NCBI RefSeq assembly: GCF_030403775.1
Contig: NZ_JAQMWQ010000008.1
Span: forward strand, 120,522-179,152
Direction of reading: 5' to 3'
DNA length: 58,631 nucleotides
Source of the DNA: Paenibacillus sp. BSR1-1
GTDB lineage: Bacteria; Bacillota; Bacilli; Bacillales; Cytobacillaceae
The notes beneath the pieces are model-generated. The model searched no databases and was not told the DNA's origin. It saw only the letters and a list, made by a program, of their open reading frames with translations. Shown here one piece after another: positions 23,339-31,957 of the stretch. Position 1 is the first letter of the stretch; every line of letters begins with the position of its first letter. The translations under genes were made by a program, and so were the position numbers.

Positions 23339-25750
23339 TCACTCCCCCACCTTGACAGTGTGTTTAGTATAATATTTATCTTTAATTTCTTCACTTTGAA
23401 TCGCTTCATTCCAAGGTTCACTATATTTCTTCAACGTTTTATCCATTCGCTCATTCAAGGCCTTACGAGTTTCTTCGTTTGCTAGAACTTCTCTTACATG
23501 TTCAAGGCCGACGCGCTCCACCCATTTAGAGGTCCGCTCCAAGTAATTAGCCGTTTCCCTATAGTATTGCAAATAGGCACCAGTCACTTCCATTACTTCT
23601 TCTGTCGTTTTGACTGTGCATAGCAAATCGCCAGGGCGAAGGTCAACACCGCCATTACCGGCTACATAAATCTCCCAGCCGCCATCAATGCCGACAAATC
23701 CGATGTCCTTTATGCCTGCTTCTGAACAGTTTCTTGGGCAAGCTGATACCCCCATTTTTACTTTATGCGGTGTATCAAGACGTTCAAATTTCTTTTCAAG
23801 CTCAATGCCTAAAGCCATAGAATCCTGTGTACCATAGCGGCAGTACTGGGCGCCGACACAGGTTTTGACCGTACGAAGAGTTTTTCCGTATGCATAACCA
23901 GAAGGCATGTCAAGCTCTTCCCACATACCTGGCAGATCTTCTTTTTTAACACCGAATAATCCAATCCGCTGTCCTCCTGTTAATTTTACTAGAGGAATGT
24001 TATATTTTTCAGCAACTTCCGCAATTTTTTTCAAATCAGCAGCGGTGGTCACCCCGCCATACATTCTTGGAACAACAGAATAGGTTCCATCCTTTTGGAT
24101 ATTCGCATGCATTTTTTCATTAACAAGACGGGAATCGCGTTCATCCTTATATTCATCCATGTAAATCATACCGAGATAGTAGTTAATCGCCGGACGGCAT
24201 TTTGTACATCCTTCTTCATTGTTCCATTCGAGAACATTCATGACTTCTTTAACACTAGTTAAACCCTTAGCTTTGATTTCCTCTACTAATTCCTCACGGC
24301 TAATGGTGGTACATCCGCAAATACTTGTTTTCTGAGAAGCTGCAGCATCAAATTGATCCCCTAACGTGTGGGCAAGAATTTGGCTGACCATCGGCTTACA
24401 GCGGCCGCAAGAACGTCCGGCATTCGTGCAATGGCTTACTTGATCAAGTGTGGTCAAACCTTGTGTTTTAATCGCCTCTACAATCGCACCCTTTGTCACT
24501 CCGTTACAGCCGCACACAAGTTCATCATTTGGCATGGAGGCTGCATCGCCGCCTGACTCGGCACTGCATTCAGTTTGAAAAATGGAAGTTCCCGTAATAT
24601 CTTCTTTTTTCGTCAGCATTCGGAATAGTTTTGTACTTTCTTTTGTATCACCGTACATCACAATTCCAACAATTCGATTATTTCTTGTTAAAACGCGTTT
24701 ATAGATTCCTTCAAATTCGTTGTAAACCATAATGGATTTGGTTTGGCCATCATCAAAAATTTCTCCAGCTGAGAACAAGTCTACCCCGGCAACTTTCAGC
24801 TGTGTTCCGGTAACCGATCCTGTATAAGGTTCTGCTGTTAACCCGCAAATACGGTTTGCGAGCACTTTGCCTTGTTCGTATAATGGTGCAACCAAACCAT
24901 AAACAATTTCTCTATGTTCTGCACATTCACCAACAGCGTAAACACTTGGTACACTTGTTTCCATAAAATCATTTACGACGATGCCGCGGTTAACATAAAT
25001 CCCACTGCTTTTTGCTGCTTTAGTATTAGATTTAATCCCAATGGCCATGACAACGAGATCCGCTTCCACTTCTGATCCATCCTTAAAGCGCAGACCTGTT
25101 ACTCGTTCGCCGCCAAGGATTTCGACGGTTTCTTTTTCCATTAAAAAGTTCATGCCCTGTGATTCAAGTTCTGCTTTCAGGAGTGATGAAGCAATTGAAT
25201 CTAATTGGCGTTCCATTAAATTTGGCATAAGGTGTACCACGTCGACCTTCATGCCCAGGTTCAACAATCCCCTTGCCGCTTCAAGACCAAGCAATCCACC
25301 GCCAATTACTACAGCTTTTTTGTATTGCTCTGCTGATTTGATCATCATTTCACAATCATGGATATCACGGAAACCGGTCACACCGATTTTTTCAGCACCT
25401 GGGATTGGCAGAATAAAAGAATTCGAACCAGTAGCTATTATTAATTCATCAAAGTCCACTTCACGGCCTTGGTCACTGATGACTCGTTTTCCTTCCACAT
25501 CGATTTTGACTATCGCCTCACCCGTAAATAATTGAATATTATTTTCTTTATACCAATCTAACGGATTGATAATGATTTCATCAAAGCTAGTGTCGCCTTG
25601 AAGGATGTTTGATAATTTAATACGGTTATAGTTTGGATGTGGTTCCTGTCCAAAAATAGTAATTTCAAATTGTTCTGGAGCTAGTTTAAGAATTTCTTCA
25701 ATAGTTCTGACTCCTGCCATTCCGTTACCGATCATCACTAGTTTCTTCAT
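23339..25750 (-). CDS. nirB: Nitrite reductase [NAD(P)H] large subunit
   Basis: An 803-residue siroheme enzyme that reduces nitrite to ammonia with NAD(P)H. Order of domains: FAD/NAD-binding pyridine nucleotide reductase part (MIGNGMAGVRTIEEIL; IATGSNSFILPIPG; VVIGGGLLGLEAARGL); two BFD-like [2Fe-2S] modules with C-x-C...CxxC patterns (VCGCNG...CGRCKP and SICGCTT...CTKCRP); and the sulfite/nitrite reductase part. The 4Fe-4S/siroheme ligands are Cys631, Cys637, Cys670 and Cys674 (CVGAQYC, CPRNC). It is the first gene of the nir-siroheme operon. Two FNR-type boxes upstream suggest anaerobic induction, with the proximal box centred about 41.5 nt before the likely start of transcription. Confidence 0.96.
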   Translation of the reverse strand: MKKLVMIGNGMAGVRTIEEILKLAPEQFEITIFGQEPHPNYNRIKLSNILQGDTSFDEIIINPLDWYKENNIQLFTGEAIVKIDVEGKRVISDQGREVDFDELIIATGSNSFILPIPGAEKIGVTGFRDIHDCEMMIKSAEQYKKAVVIGGGLLGLEAARGLLNLGMKVDVVHLMPNLMERQLDSIASSLLKAELESQGMNFLMEKETVEILGGERVTGLRFKDGSEVEADLVVMAIGIKSNTKAAKSSGIYVNRGIVVNDFMETSVPSVYAVGECAEHREIVYGLVAPLYEQGKVLANRICGLTAEPYTGSVTGTQLKVAGVDLFSAGEIFDDGQTKSIMVYNEFEGIYKRVLTRNNRIVGIVMYGDTKESTKLFRMLTKKEDITGTSIFQTECSAESGGDAASMPNDELVCGCNGVTKGAIVEAIKTQGLTTLDQVSHCTNAGRSCGRCKPMVSQILAHTLGDQFDAAASQKTSICGCTTISREELVEEIKAKGLTSVKEVMNVLEWNNEEGCTKCRPAINYYLGMIYMDEYKDERDSRLVNEKMHANIQKDGTYSVVPRMYGGVTTAADLKKIAEVAEKYNIPLVKLTGGQRIGLFGVKKEDLPGMWEELDMPSGYAYGKTLRTVKTCVGAQYCRYGTQDSMALGIELEKKFERLDTPHKVKMGVSACPRNCSEAGIKDIGFVGIDGGWEIYVAGNGGVDLRPGDLLCTVKTTEEVMEVTGAYLQYYRETANYLERTSKWVERVGLEHVREVLANEETRKALNERMDKTLKKYSEPWNEAIQSEEIKDKYYTKHTVKVGE

Positions 25751-25795
25751 ATTGGGTCTCTCCCTATTTTTAATTACGTTTTTCTCTATAGCTAT

Positions 25796-25838
25796 ATTGT
25801 AATTACCTTACCGCTTAAAATTTGTGACGTTCGTCACT
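25796..25838 (-). promoter_or_regulatory. nirB promoter with proximal FNR-type box
   Basis: TGTGACGTTCGTCACT at 25823-25838 matches the FNR/Crp box TGTGA-N6-TCACA except for the last base. A minus-strand TACAAT at 25801-25796 makes a good -10. Taking the transcript start near 25789, the box centre (25830.5) lies at about -41.5, the classical activating position for FNR. This spacing is derived from the sequence and not measured. Confidence 0.65.
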
Positions 25839-25851
25839 TTCCAAACAAATT

Positions 25852-25867
25852 TGTGAAGAATTTCACA
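25852..25867. promoter_or_regulatory. Distal perfect FNR-type box
   Basis: TGTGAAGAATTTCACA fits TGTGA-N6-TCACA without a mismatch. It is 29 bp upstream of the proximal box (centre to centre) and lies between divergent nirB and the hydrolase gene, so it could act on either. Confidence 0.65.
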
Positions 25868-25929
25868 TTATTGTCATAAACATAGACCATCGTGATAAAA
25901 TGGAATTATCTAACATATTGAGGTGTTCT

Positions 25930-26808
25930 ATGGGGAATCGTGTAATCTATAAAAGTGATGCCGGAAGACGTATTATTCTTGGCTTCTATGAAAAATATTT
26001 AGAGAAACTACAGTGCGATTTCGAGAGAATTTATGTGGAAACTTCTTTTGGTGAAACCCATGTTTTAGTGACAGGACCTGCGGATGGGAAACCGATTTTT
26101 ATTTTTCAAGGCGGAAATTGTATCAATCCGATGACATTATCATGGTTCAAGCCGTTACTGGAAAACTATCGAATTTATGCTCCTGATACAATCGGTCATC
26201 CAGGCTTGAGTGCTGAGACTCGAATTTCTGCCCAGGATGATTGCTTTGCCCGCTGGATTTCTGAATTAATGCGGCACTTCCAAATTGAAAAATCCGCTTT
26301 TGTCGGCCCTTCTTATGGTGCCGGCATTATCTTAAGGCTCGCTGCATTCATGCCGGAGAAAATTGCTTGCTCCGTATTAGTTTCTCCTGCGGGCATCCAG
26401 CTCGGTTCCAAGTTTGAGATGATCCGAAAAATTCTTGTGCCATTAATGCGGTTTAAGTTCAACGGATCTAAAGAGCATATGGATAAAATGGCGAATGCCC
26501 TATCAGATAACAGCATGAAAGAAATAGATAAAGAGATCATTGCAAGTATCTTTAAATACGTGAAGCTTGAACAGGATATGCCAAAACTGACAGAGAAAAG
26601 TGAATTAGAAGACTACAAAGCTCCAACCATGGTTATTGCGGGACGAAATGATGTATTTTTTCCGGAGGATAAAATTCGGAAAGCTGCCCAGGATATTTTT
26701 TCTAACCTAGCAAACTATGAAGCATTCAATAGCGGGCATTTTCCCTCTGAAGAGCATTTAGAGAAAATGAATCATAGAATAATAGAATTTCTTAGAAACC
26801 ATTACTAG
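25930..26808 (+). CDS. Alpha/beta hydrolase
   Basis: About 292 residues with the alpha/beta-hydrolase order: strand-loop HVLVTGPADGKPIFIFQGGN, nucleophile elbow FVGPSYGAGI (GxSxG, Ser), acidic residue in VIAGRNDVFFPED, and His in NSGHFPSEEH. The substrate is unknown; it could be an esterase or a C-C hydrolase. The longer frame from ATG 25900 has no ribosome binding site, while ATG 25930 has AGGTG just upstream. The SD of the following acyltransferase (AGGTG, same spacing) and the 9-nt gap suggest a two-gene operon. Confidence 0.85.
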   Translation: MGNRVIYKSDAGRRIILGFYEKYLEKLQCDFERIYVETSFGETHVLVTGPADGKPIFIFQGGNCINPMTLSWFKPLLENYRIYAPDTIGHPGLSAETRISAQDDCFARWISELMRHFQIEKSAFVGPSYGAGIILRLAAFMPEKIACSVLVSPAGIQLGSKFEMIRKILVPLMRFKFNGSKEHMDKMANALSDNSMKEIDKEIIASIFKYVKLEQDMPKLTEKSELEDYKAPTMVIAGRNDVFFPEDKIRKAAQDIFSNLANYEAFNSGHFPSEEHLEKMNHRIIEFLRNHY

Positions 26809-26817
26809 AGGTGCTGT

Positions 26818-27951
26818 ATGAAAAAGGACAATAGACACTATGATTTGGATTGGATTCGCGTCTTGGCCACCCTTGCAGTTTTTCTTTATCATTGTTCCAT
26901 GTTCTTCAATCCCTTTCCATGGCACGTGAAGAACAATCAGCTAGATTCAGGCGGGATATTAGCTTTTTCGCTTTTTGCTGGTTCCTGGCTTATGCCGATT
27001 TTTATTGCGGTATCAGGAATAAGTGTGATGTATACCCTCCAAAAACGAACCACTAAGGTTTACATCCGTGAGAGATTGGTACGTCTAGGAGTACCGCTTT
27101 TGTTTGGGGTAGTCTTCTTGACTCCTCCTCAGGTTTATATTGAACGGATAACCCATAATCAGTTTAATGGATCATTTGTTGATTTCCTTCCTCATTATTT
27201 TGACGGCTTGTACTTAAGTATTGGAGGAACTGGAAATTTCGCCTTCTTTGGTTTACACCTTTGGTATTTACTCGTTCTTTTGGTATTTTCCTTTCTCACT
27301 TTGCCTCTTTTTAAAACTATAGGCAGAAAAGACAAATTTGGCCCGATTCATTTTATCCTCTTACCCATTTTGTTGTTTTTAGTTGGGGTGATTAAAACCG
27401 TCAATTTAGGAGGCTGGGACCTTGTCTTTTATCTTGCCATTTTTATTTACGGCTATTATTTTTTATCAAATGAAGCATTTAAACCTGTCCTTCAAAAAAC
27501 GATTAAGATTCATTTCAGCATTGCTATGATTACTTCCATTGTTTTCATTGTTTGGTTTATGAAAGCGATCCCGCAGCCAGGCACGATTAGTGATGTTATC
27601 TTTTATGCTGTTCATTCATTAAATTGCTGGAGCTGGCTGTTATGTATTTTTTTCTTGGCAGACAGGTATTTATCTTTTTCAAATCGTTTCTTAAAATATG
27701 GCAGTGAAGCATCGATGCCTTTTTATGTACTTCACCAGCCTGTCATCGTTCTATTTGGCTATCTTATTAATGATTTGTCCTGGCCAATGCACGTAAAACT
27801 TATTTTTCTTGTCTCTGCTTCGTTTATGGTGATTATGCTTTGTTATCAGTTTGTAATTAAGCGAATTCGTGTATTAAGATTCTTATTCGGAATGAAAGGT
27901 TCAGCAATTGTTAAGAAATCAGTGACGGTCACAACTACAGCGTCCCGATAA
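26818..27951 (+). CDS. Acyltransferase family membrane protein (acyltransferase 3 type)
   Basis: A 377-residue protein with ten or so hydrophobic helices. The start RHYDLDWIRVLATLAVFLYH with the conserved Arg and His is the acyltransferase-3 signature, and MPFYVLHQPVIVLFGYL near the end also fits. Such enzymes O-acetylate or succinylate cell-surface glycans or exported molecules. The target cannot be inferred. It is 9 nt downstream of the hydrolase gene and ends at a two-way terminator. Confidence 0.87.
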   Translation: MKKDNRHYDLDWIRVLATLAVFLYHCSMFFNPFPWHVKNNQLDSGGILAFSLFAGSWLMPIFIAVSGISVMYTLQKRTTKVYIRERLVRLGVPLLFGVVFLTPPQVYIERITHNQFNGSFVDFLPHYFDGLYLSIGGTGNFAFFGLHLWYLLVLLVFSFLTLPLFKTIGRKDKFGPIHFILLPILLFLVGVIKTVNLGGWDLVFYLAIFIYGYYFLSNEAFKPVLQKTIKIHFSIAMITSIVFIVWFMKAIPQPGTISDVIFYAVHSLNCWSWLLCIFFLADRYLSFSNRFLKYGSEASMPFYVLHQPVIVLFGYLINDLSWPMHVKLIFLVSASFMVIMLCYQFVIKRIRVLRFLFGMKGSAIVKKSVTVTTTASR

Positions 27952-27957
27952 ACTAGG

Positions 27958-27989
27958 AAAGGGTGCCCATTCAATAGGGCACCCTTTAA
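27958..27989. terminator. Two-way terminator between the acyltransferase and the His/Asp-rich membrane protein gene
   Basis: Stem AAAGGGTGCCC/GGGCACCCTTT (27958-27987) with an 8-base loop, between convergent genes. Confidence 0.88.
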
Positions 27990-28976
27990 TTAAGCCGGTT
28001 GTTTATTTTTATGCCAAAGTTGGATTCGCTTTATTTGAGAATTAAGGACCGGGACAAGTGTGCCAATTAAAGCAACCGGGACAAGTTCCCATATTACCAA
28101 TGGCGGTGTAATCAAAATGCCGGATCTATTTATCGCAAACAAGACAAGAAAGTATGCTATGCTCCCTGTGAGGCCTGCAATCCAGTTGGTCTTTTTAAAT
28201 ATGAAAAAGCAAAGCGGAATTAATATAATCGTAATCGGGACATACGAAGTTGGGTAGCCGACGGCGAAAAAGATCGTTTTTCCCAGAAATCTTAGCAGGA
28301 TGTATAGTGCCGCAGCCGCCATAGGAATAGAAAAATCGCGATATATCCTAATAATGATAATCGTTAAACCAGCCACCATTATCACAGAATAAATCGGATA
28401 CACCCATTCCGGAATGCCGCCAAAAATTTGAGAGGCAGGATCTGAGATTAGTTCTAATATTTCTTTTGAGGCAATCGATTTTCCATGAATATACTGATCA
28501 TAAGAAATCGCCCCATTTTCCTGCTGCATGTTCGGAAACATAAAACATTCAAGGAGAAACATCGCAAACCACGTGTGCATCGACTTCCAAGTCGGTTTCA
28601 AGTCCCGGCTAAAGATAAAATATCCCCGCCAAACACCGAAAATCATTATATCGGTGGCAATGTAATAAATAAAATGGGTCGGACTCCATGTTGTTAAATC
28701 AATGCCATAGGCAATATGATAAGTAAAATCTAAGGGAATCCCAATTAAGAATAACGCATAGCCAATGGTAATCAGGTTTCTAGAAAAGCGATCCATGTGC
28801 TGCATCTGCCGCCACTCTTGGAAAAGCAAAATAGCCCCCAGTGCAAAGCCTAATGTATTAACAATATGGGGTATGGAGTATTCTTCGAATAGATATTTAA
28901 AATGATAGGAGGCATCCCAAGCGGAACCAATGAATTTTAATAAAAAGGCAATTACCCACAAACGATAATATTTCAA
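27990..28976 (-). CDS. Polytopic membrane protein with duplicated D-x3-H ... P-x-H motif, function unknown
   Basis: A 328-residue integral membrane protein with about nine hydrophobic helices. A motif occurs twice: WDASYHF with PH (Asp21, His25, His37) and LDFTYHIAYGIDLTTWSPTH (Asp83, His87, His101). Paired Asp/His residues at membrane edges suggest metal or haem binding, but that is inference. I recall similar (T/W)xPxH membrane proteins in other bacteria without assigned roles. It is preceded by a small membrane protein (18-72 nt away) and divergent from a lipoprotein with HIHP motifs. The C-terminal tail is basic (IKRIQLWHKNKQ). Confidence 0.7.
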   Translation of the reverse strand: MKYYRLWVIAFLLKFIGSAWDASYHFKYLFEEYSIPHIVNTLGFALGAILLFQEWRQMQHMDRFSRNLITIGYALFLIGIPLDFTYHIAYGIDLTTWSPTHFIYYIATDIMIFGVWRGYFIFSRDLKPTWKSMHTWFAMFLLECFMFPNMQQENGAISYDQYIHGKSIASKEILELISDPASQIFGGIPEWVYPIYSVIMVAGLTIIIIRIYRDFSIPMAAAALYILLRFLGKTIFFAVGYPTSYVPITIILIPLCFFIFKKTNWIAGLTGSIAYFLVLFAINRSGILITPPLVIWELVPVALIGTLVPVLNSQIKRIQLWHKNKQPA

Positions 28977-28994
28977 TTATACCTTCCTCCTTCT

Positions 28995-29222
28995 CTATCC
29001 GAGTAAATCAAAAATATCACCGTATATTGCGATAAGGACATAATTAATCGCTATGGCAATTCCAAACGTAATTCCTGCGATCCGCACCTTTTTTTGTGTA
29101 AATAACCTATACATAAAGACAATACCAGAGCTGACAACAAAAATATTGCATAATAAAAATGTCCAAAGTAAATTTTCACTATGAGCAACCGCTGTAACAT
29201 GTAATAAATAGAACGGTATCAA
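28995..29222 (-). CDS. Small membrane protein, function unknown
   Basis: About 75 residues with two hydrophobic helices (LLWTFLLCNIFVVSSGIVFM and IAGITFGIAIAINYVLIAIY) joined by a basic loop (RLFTQKKVR). The open frame extends to a GTG at 29249 (84 residues) without a good ribosome binding site, while TTG at 29222 has GGAGGA with 9-nt spacing and is preferred. It is probably cotranscribed with the larger membrane protein downstream. Confidence 0.6.
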   Translation of the reverse strand: MIPFYLLHVTAVAHSENLLWTFLLCNIFVVSSGIVFMYRLFTQKKVRIAGITFGIAIAINYVLIAIYGDIFDLLG

Positions 29223-29421
29223 CAGGACTTTTCCTCCATTTAAAATCACTTCTTATTTATGACGAATTATTTCTATAAATTGTTTCAATATTATTGTGAC
29301 TTCTTTATATTAACATTATTTTTTCTTAAGGCGACTTGTTTATTGTCAATAAATTCTTGCATTGGTGGAAATAGGGAATGTATATTTAGTAGAATGAGCT
29401 ATTGTGAAAAGGAGAATGACC

Positions 29422-30231
29422 TTGCGATATTATATGATTGGTTTCTGTCTTTTAACTATGATTCTTTTATCGGCCTGTAATTCCTTAAAAGTACCTAAGT
29501 CCACCATGGACCATCAAATGAGTGCCACACCAACAGAAGTAGTCCCAACAAATTCTGAATGGAAAGTCTCAAGCCCTCCTAAAGCTAACGAAGATTTTCC
29601 CGTTTCAATATTGATCATGGACAAGGCCAATAAACCAATTCAATCTTTTGATACTGTTCATGAGAAAAAAATGCATTTATTTCTTGTTAGCAAGGATTTA
29701 TCTTATTTTTCACATATTCATCCAGAATATAAAGGCAATGGGGAATTCTTTTTTAAAACGGCTTTTCCAGTTGGGGGAGATTACAAACTCATCTCCGAAT
29801 TTACCCCTAAAGGCGGCGGTGACCCAAGTGTGGAAAGCCACTGGCTTCAGGTTGAAGGTGCACCAGCAAAGGAAGTTCCTCTTGTAGCTGATAAAAAGCT
29901 AACGAAATTGGTGGAAGATAAAAAAGTATCCCTTTCATTTGAAAATCTGACGGCCGGAAAAACTTCGCATATAACTTTTACCATTCGTGATGCCCAAAGC
30001 AATAAACCGATTAAAAATCTGGAGCCATTTTTAGGAGCAATGGGACATGCTGTTGCGATAAACAGGGATGCGGAAAAATACTTGCACATTCATCCGATGA
30101 CAATCGAAGGGAATGGACCAAAGGTTACGTTTATGACGCTATTTCCTGAAAAGGGAATCTATAAAATCTGGGGACAATTTCAACAAAACGGGAAAGTATT
30201 CACGGTTCCGTTTGTGGTGAAGGTTCCTTAA
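29422..30231 (+). CDS. Lipoprotein with HIHP motifs (putative metal-related)
   Basis: About 270 residues. A lipoprotein signal ends in LLSAC with Cys19, counting from the TTG start at 29422, which has AAAGGAG at 7-8 nt. Two beta-rich domains follow. The first has LSYFSHIHPEYKGNGEFFFK. The second has PFLGAMGHAVAINRDAEKYL then HIHP, a segment seen in secreted proteins of copper-related neighbourhoods (YtkA-like). The N-terminal MDHQM and several His/Met residues could bind metal. It is divergent from two membrane protein genes. The metal role is inferred from residues and remembered family context. Confidence 0.75.
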   Translation: MRYYMIGFCLLTMILLSACNSLKVPKSTMDHQMSATPTEVVPTNSEWKVSSPPKANEDFPVSILIMDKANKPIQSFDTVHEKKMHLFLVSKDLSYFSHIHPEYKGNGEFFFKTAFPVGGDYKLISEFTPKGGGDPSVESHWLQVEGAPAKEVPLVADKKLTKLVEDKKVSLSFENLTAGKTSHITFTIRDAQSNKPIKNLEPFLGAMGHAVAINRDAEKYLHIHPMTIEGNGPKVTFMTLFPEKGIYKIWGQFQQNGKVFTVPFVVKVP

Positions 30232-30249
30232 GAGTATGAAGGACTAGTA

Positions 30250-30286
30250 AAAAACCTCTTCTCAAATCATGAGAAGAGGTTTCATA
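30250..30286. terminator. Two-way terminator between the lipoprotein gene and rocA
   Basis: Stem AAACCTCTTCTCA/TGAGAAGAGGTTT with a five-base loop, flanked by A- and T-rich ends. Confidence 0.88.
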
Positions 30287-30290
30287 TTTC

Positions 30291-31838
30291 TTAGTACATT
30301 TCAGAAGTAGTCTTAGCTTGCATGTGAAGCAATAAGTAGTCAGGGCCGCCTGCTTTTGAGTCAGTACCTGACATGTTGAAACCGCCGAATGGCTGGTAGC
30401 CAACGATTGCGCCTGTACATGAACGGTTGAAATACAGGTTACCAACATGGAAATCTTCACGAGCTTGCTCTAAGTGGGCACGGTTTTTCGTGATAACGGC
30501 ACCTGTTAAGCCATACTCGGTGTTGTTGGCAATTTCAATTGCTTCAGTGAAATCCTTCGCTTTAGTAAACCCAACAACAGGGCCGAAGATTTCTTCCTGC
30601 ATAATGCGGGCATCTGGAGCAAGGTCTGCAATAACAGTTGGCTTAATGAAGTAACCTTTAGAGTCATCCCCTTCGCCGCCAGCCATTAACTTACCTTCCT
30701 GCTTACCGATTTCAACATATTCCATAATCTTTTTGAACGCACTATTGTCGATAACTGGACCCATGAAAGAGCCCTGCTCAGTCGGATCGCCAACAGTTAA
30801 TTGGTTCGTTAACTCAACAACGCGGTTTAAAACCGTATCGTAAACATCTTCAACGATAACTGCACGTGAACATGCAGAACACTTTTGTCCAGAGAAACCA
30901 AAAGCGCCAGCAACGATTGATTGTGCTGCAAGCTCTAAATCAGCTTCAGAATCAACAACAATCGTATCTTTACCGCCCATTTCAGCAATTAGACGCTTCA
31001 TCCACACTTGACCAGGATTCACTTTTGAAGAACGATTAAAAATGCGAAGTCCTACATCACGTGAACCTGTGAAGCTGATGAAACGAGTGTCCTTATGGTC
31101 AACTAAGTAGTCGCCTACTTCAGCGCCGCTTCCTGGCACAAAGTTTAACACGCCTTTAGGAAGACCTGCCTCTTCCATAACTTCCACGAATTTAGCAGCC
31201 ACAATTGGCGTTGTAGAAGCTGGTTTTAAAAGAACGGTATTACCAGAAACGATTGCCGCAACAGTTGTTCCAGCCATAATCGCTAATGGGAAGTTCCAAG
31301 GAGAAATGATGATTCCAACTCCTAATGGAATATAGTCATAGCGGTTAAATTCATTTGGTCGGCTATTTACCGGTACGCCATTTTTCAATGCAAGCATTTG
31401 GCGGCCATAATATTCAAGGAAATCGATTGCTTCTGCAGTATCTGCATCCGCTTCTCTCCACGGCTTTCCTGCTTCTTTAGTTAAAAGTGCAGAGAATTCG
31501 TTTTTGCGGCGGCGAATGATTGTTGCTGCTTTAAAAAGCACATCCGCGCGAACTTCTGCCTTTGTTTTTTTCCAAGTTTTAAATGCTTCTACAGCTGCCT
31601 GCATTGCTTTTTCAGCAAGCTCTTGGTTCGCTTTTGAAACGCGGCCAATCACTTCTTCTTTATTAGCAGGATTGTAGGAAACAATTTTATCTTCTGTTGT
31701 AATCTTCTCTCCGCCGATCACAAGAGGATAATCCTGACCTAAATAACCCTCTACTGTTTTTAACGCATTAAGATAGGCCTGACGGTTTTCTTCTGTTGTA
31801 AAATCTGTGAATGGTTCGTGTTTGTAAGGTTGTACCAT
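30291..31838 (-). CDS. rocA: L-glutamate gamma-semialdehyde (1-pyrroline-5-carboxylate) dehydrogenase
   Basis: A 515-residue aldehyde dehydrogenase, class of P5C dehydrogenases (RocA/PutC): it oxidises glutamate semialdehyde to glutamate with NAD+, the last step of proline and arginine breakdown. Motifs: [28 protein letters not shown] (NAD), LIAEMGGKD (Glu) and [15 protein letters not shown] (catalytic Cys). The end [13 protein letters not shown] is typical of this branch. It stands alone, with SD GGAGGGG. A partly matching catabolite-repression site lies 22-37 nt upstream of the ATG. Confidence 0.95.
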   Translation of the reverse strand: MVQPYKHEPFTDFTTEENRQAYLNALKTVEGYLGQDYPLVIGGEKITTEDKIVSYNPANKEEVIGRVSKANQELAEKAMQAAVEAFKTWKKTKAEVRADVLFKAATIIRRRKNEFSALLTKEAGKPWREADADTAEAIDFLEYYGRQMLALKNGVPVNSRPNEFNRYDYIPLGVGIIISPWNFPLAIMAGTTVAAIVSGNTVLLKPASTTPIVAAKFVEVMEEAGLPKGVLNFVPGSGAEVGDYLVDHKDTRFISFTGSRDVGLRIFNRSSKVNPGQVWMKRLIAEMGGKDTIVVDSEADLELAAQSIVAGAFGFSGQKCSACSRAVIVEDVYDTVLNRVVELTNQLTVGDPTEQGSFMGPVIDNSAFKKIMEYVEIGKQEGKLMAGGEGDDSKGYFIKPTVIADLAPDARIMQEEIFGPVVGFTKAKDFTEAIEIANNTEYGLTGAVITKNRAHLEQAREDFHVGNLYFNRSCTGAIVGYQPFGGFNMSGTDSKAGGPDYLLLHMQAKTTSEMY

Positions 31839-31859
31839 TGTTCTAAACCCCTCCTATGT

Positions 31860-31876
31860 ATAAAACGTTTACACCC
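31860..31876 (-). promoter_or_regulatory. Possible cre (CcpA) site in front of rocA
   Basis: Minus-strand TGTAAACGTTTTAT fits the cre consensus TGNAANCGNWNNCA except for the last two bases. It lies between the likely promoter and the SD, where bound CcpA would block transcription. Confidence 0.4.
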
Positions 31877-31926
31877 AATGTTCATTCTACATGATTCATT
31901 TGCCAGTATCAAATGATAAAAATCAT

Positions 31927-31957
31927 AAAAAAAGACCGGCACAAATAGCCGGACTTT
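31927..31957 (-). terminator. Terminator of the pcrB-pcrA-ligA-camS operon
   Basis: Minus-strand stem GTCCGGC/GCCGGTC with a seven-base loop followed by T7, overlapping the camS stop. Confidence 0.85.

Noticed and set aside
29259..29480. Plus-strand 73-residue frame before the lipoprotein
   Set aside because: No SD, AT-driven composition, overlaps the true lipoprotein start.
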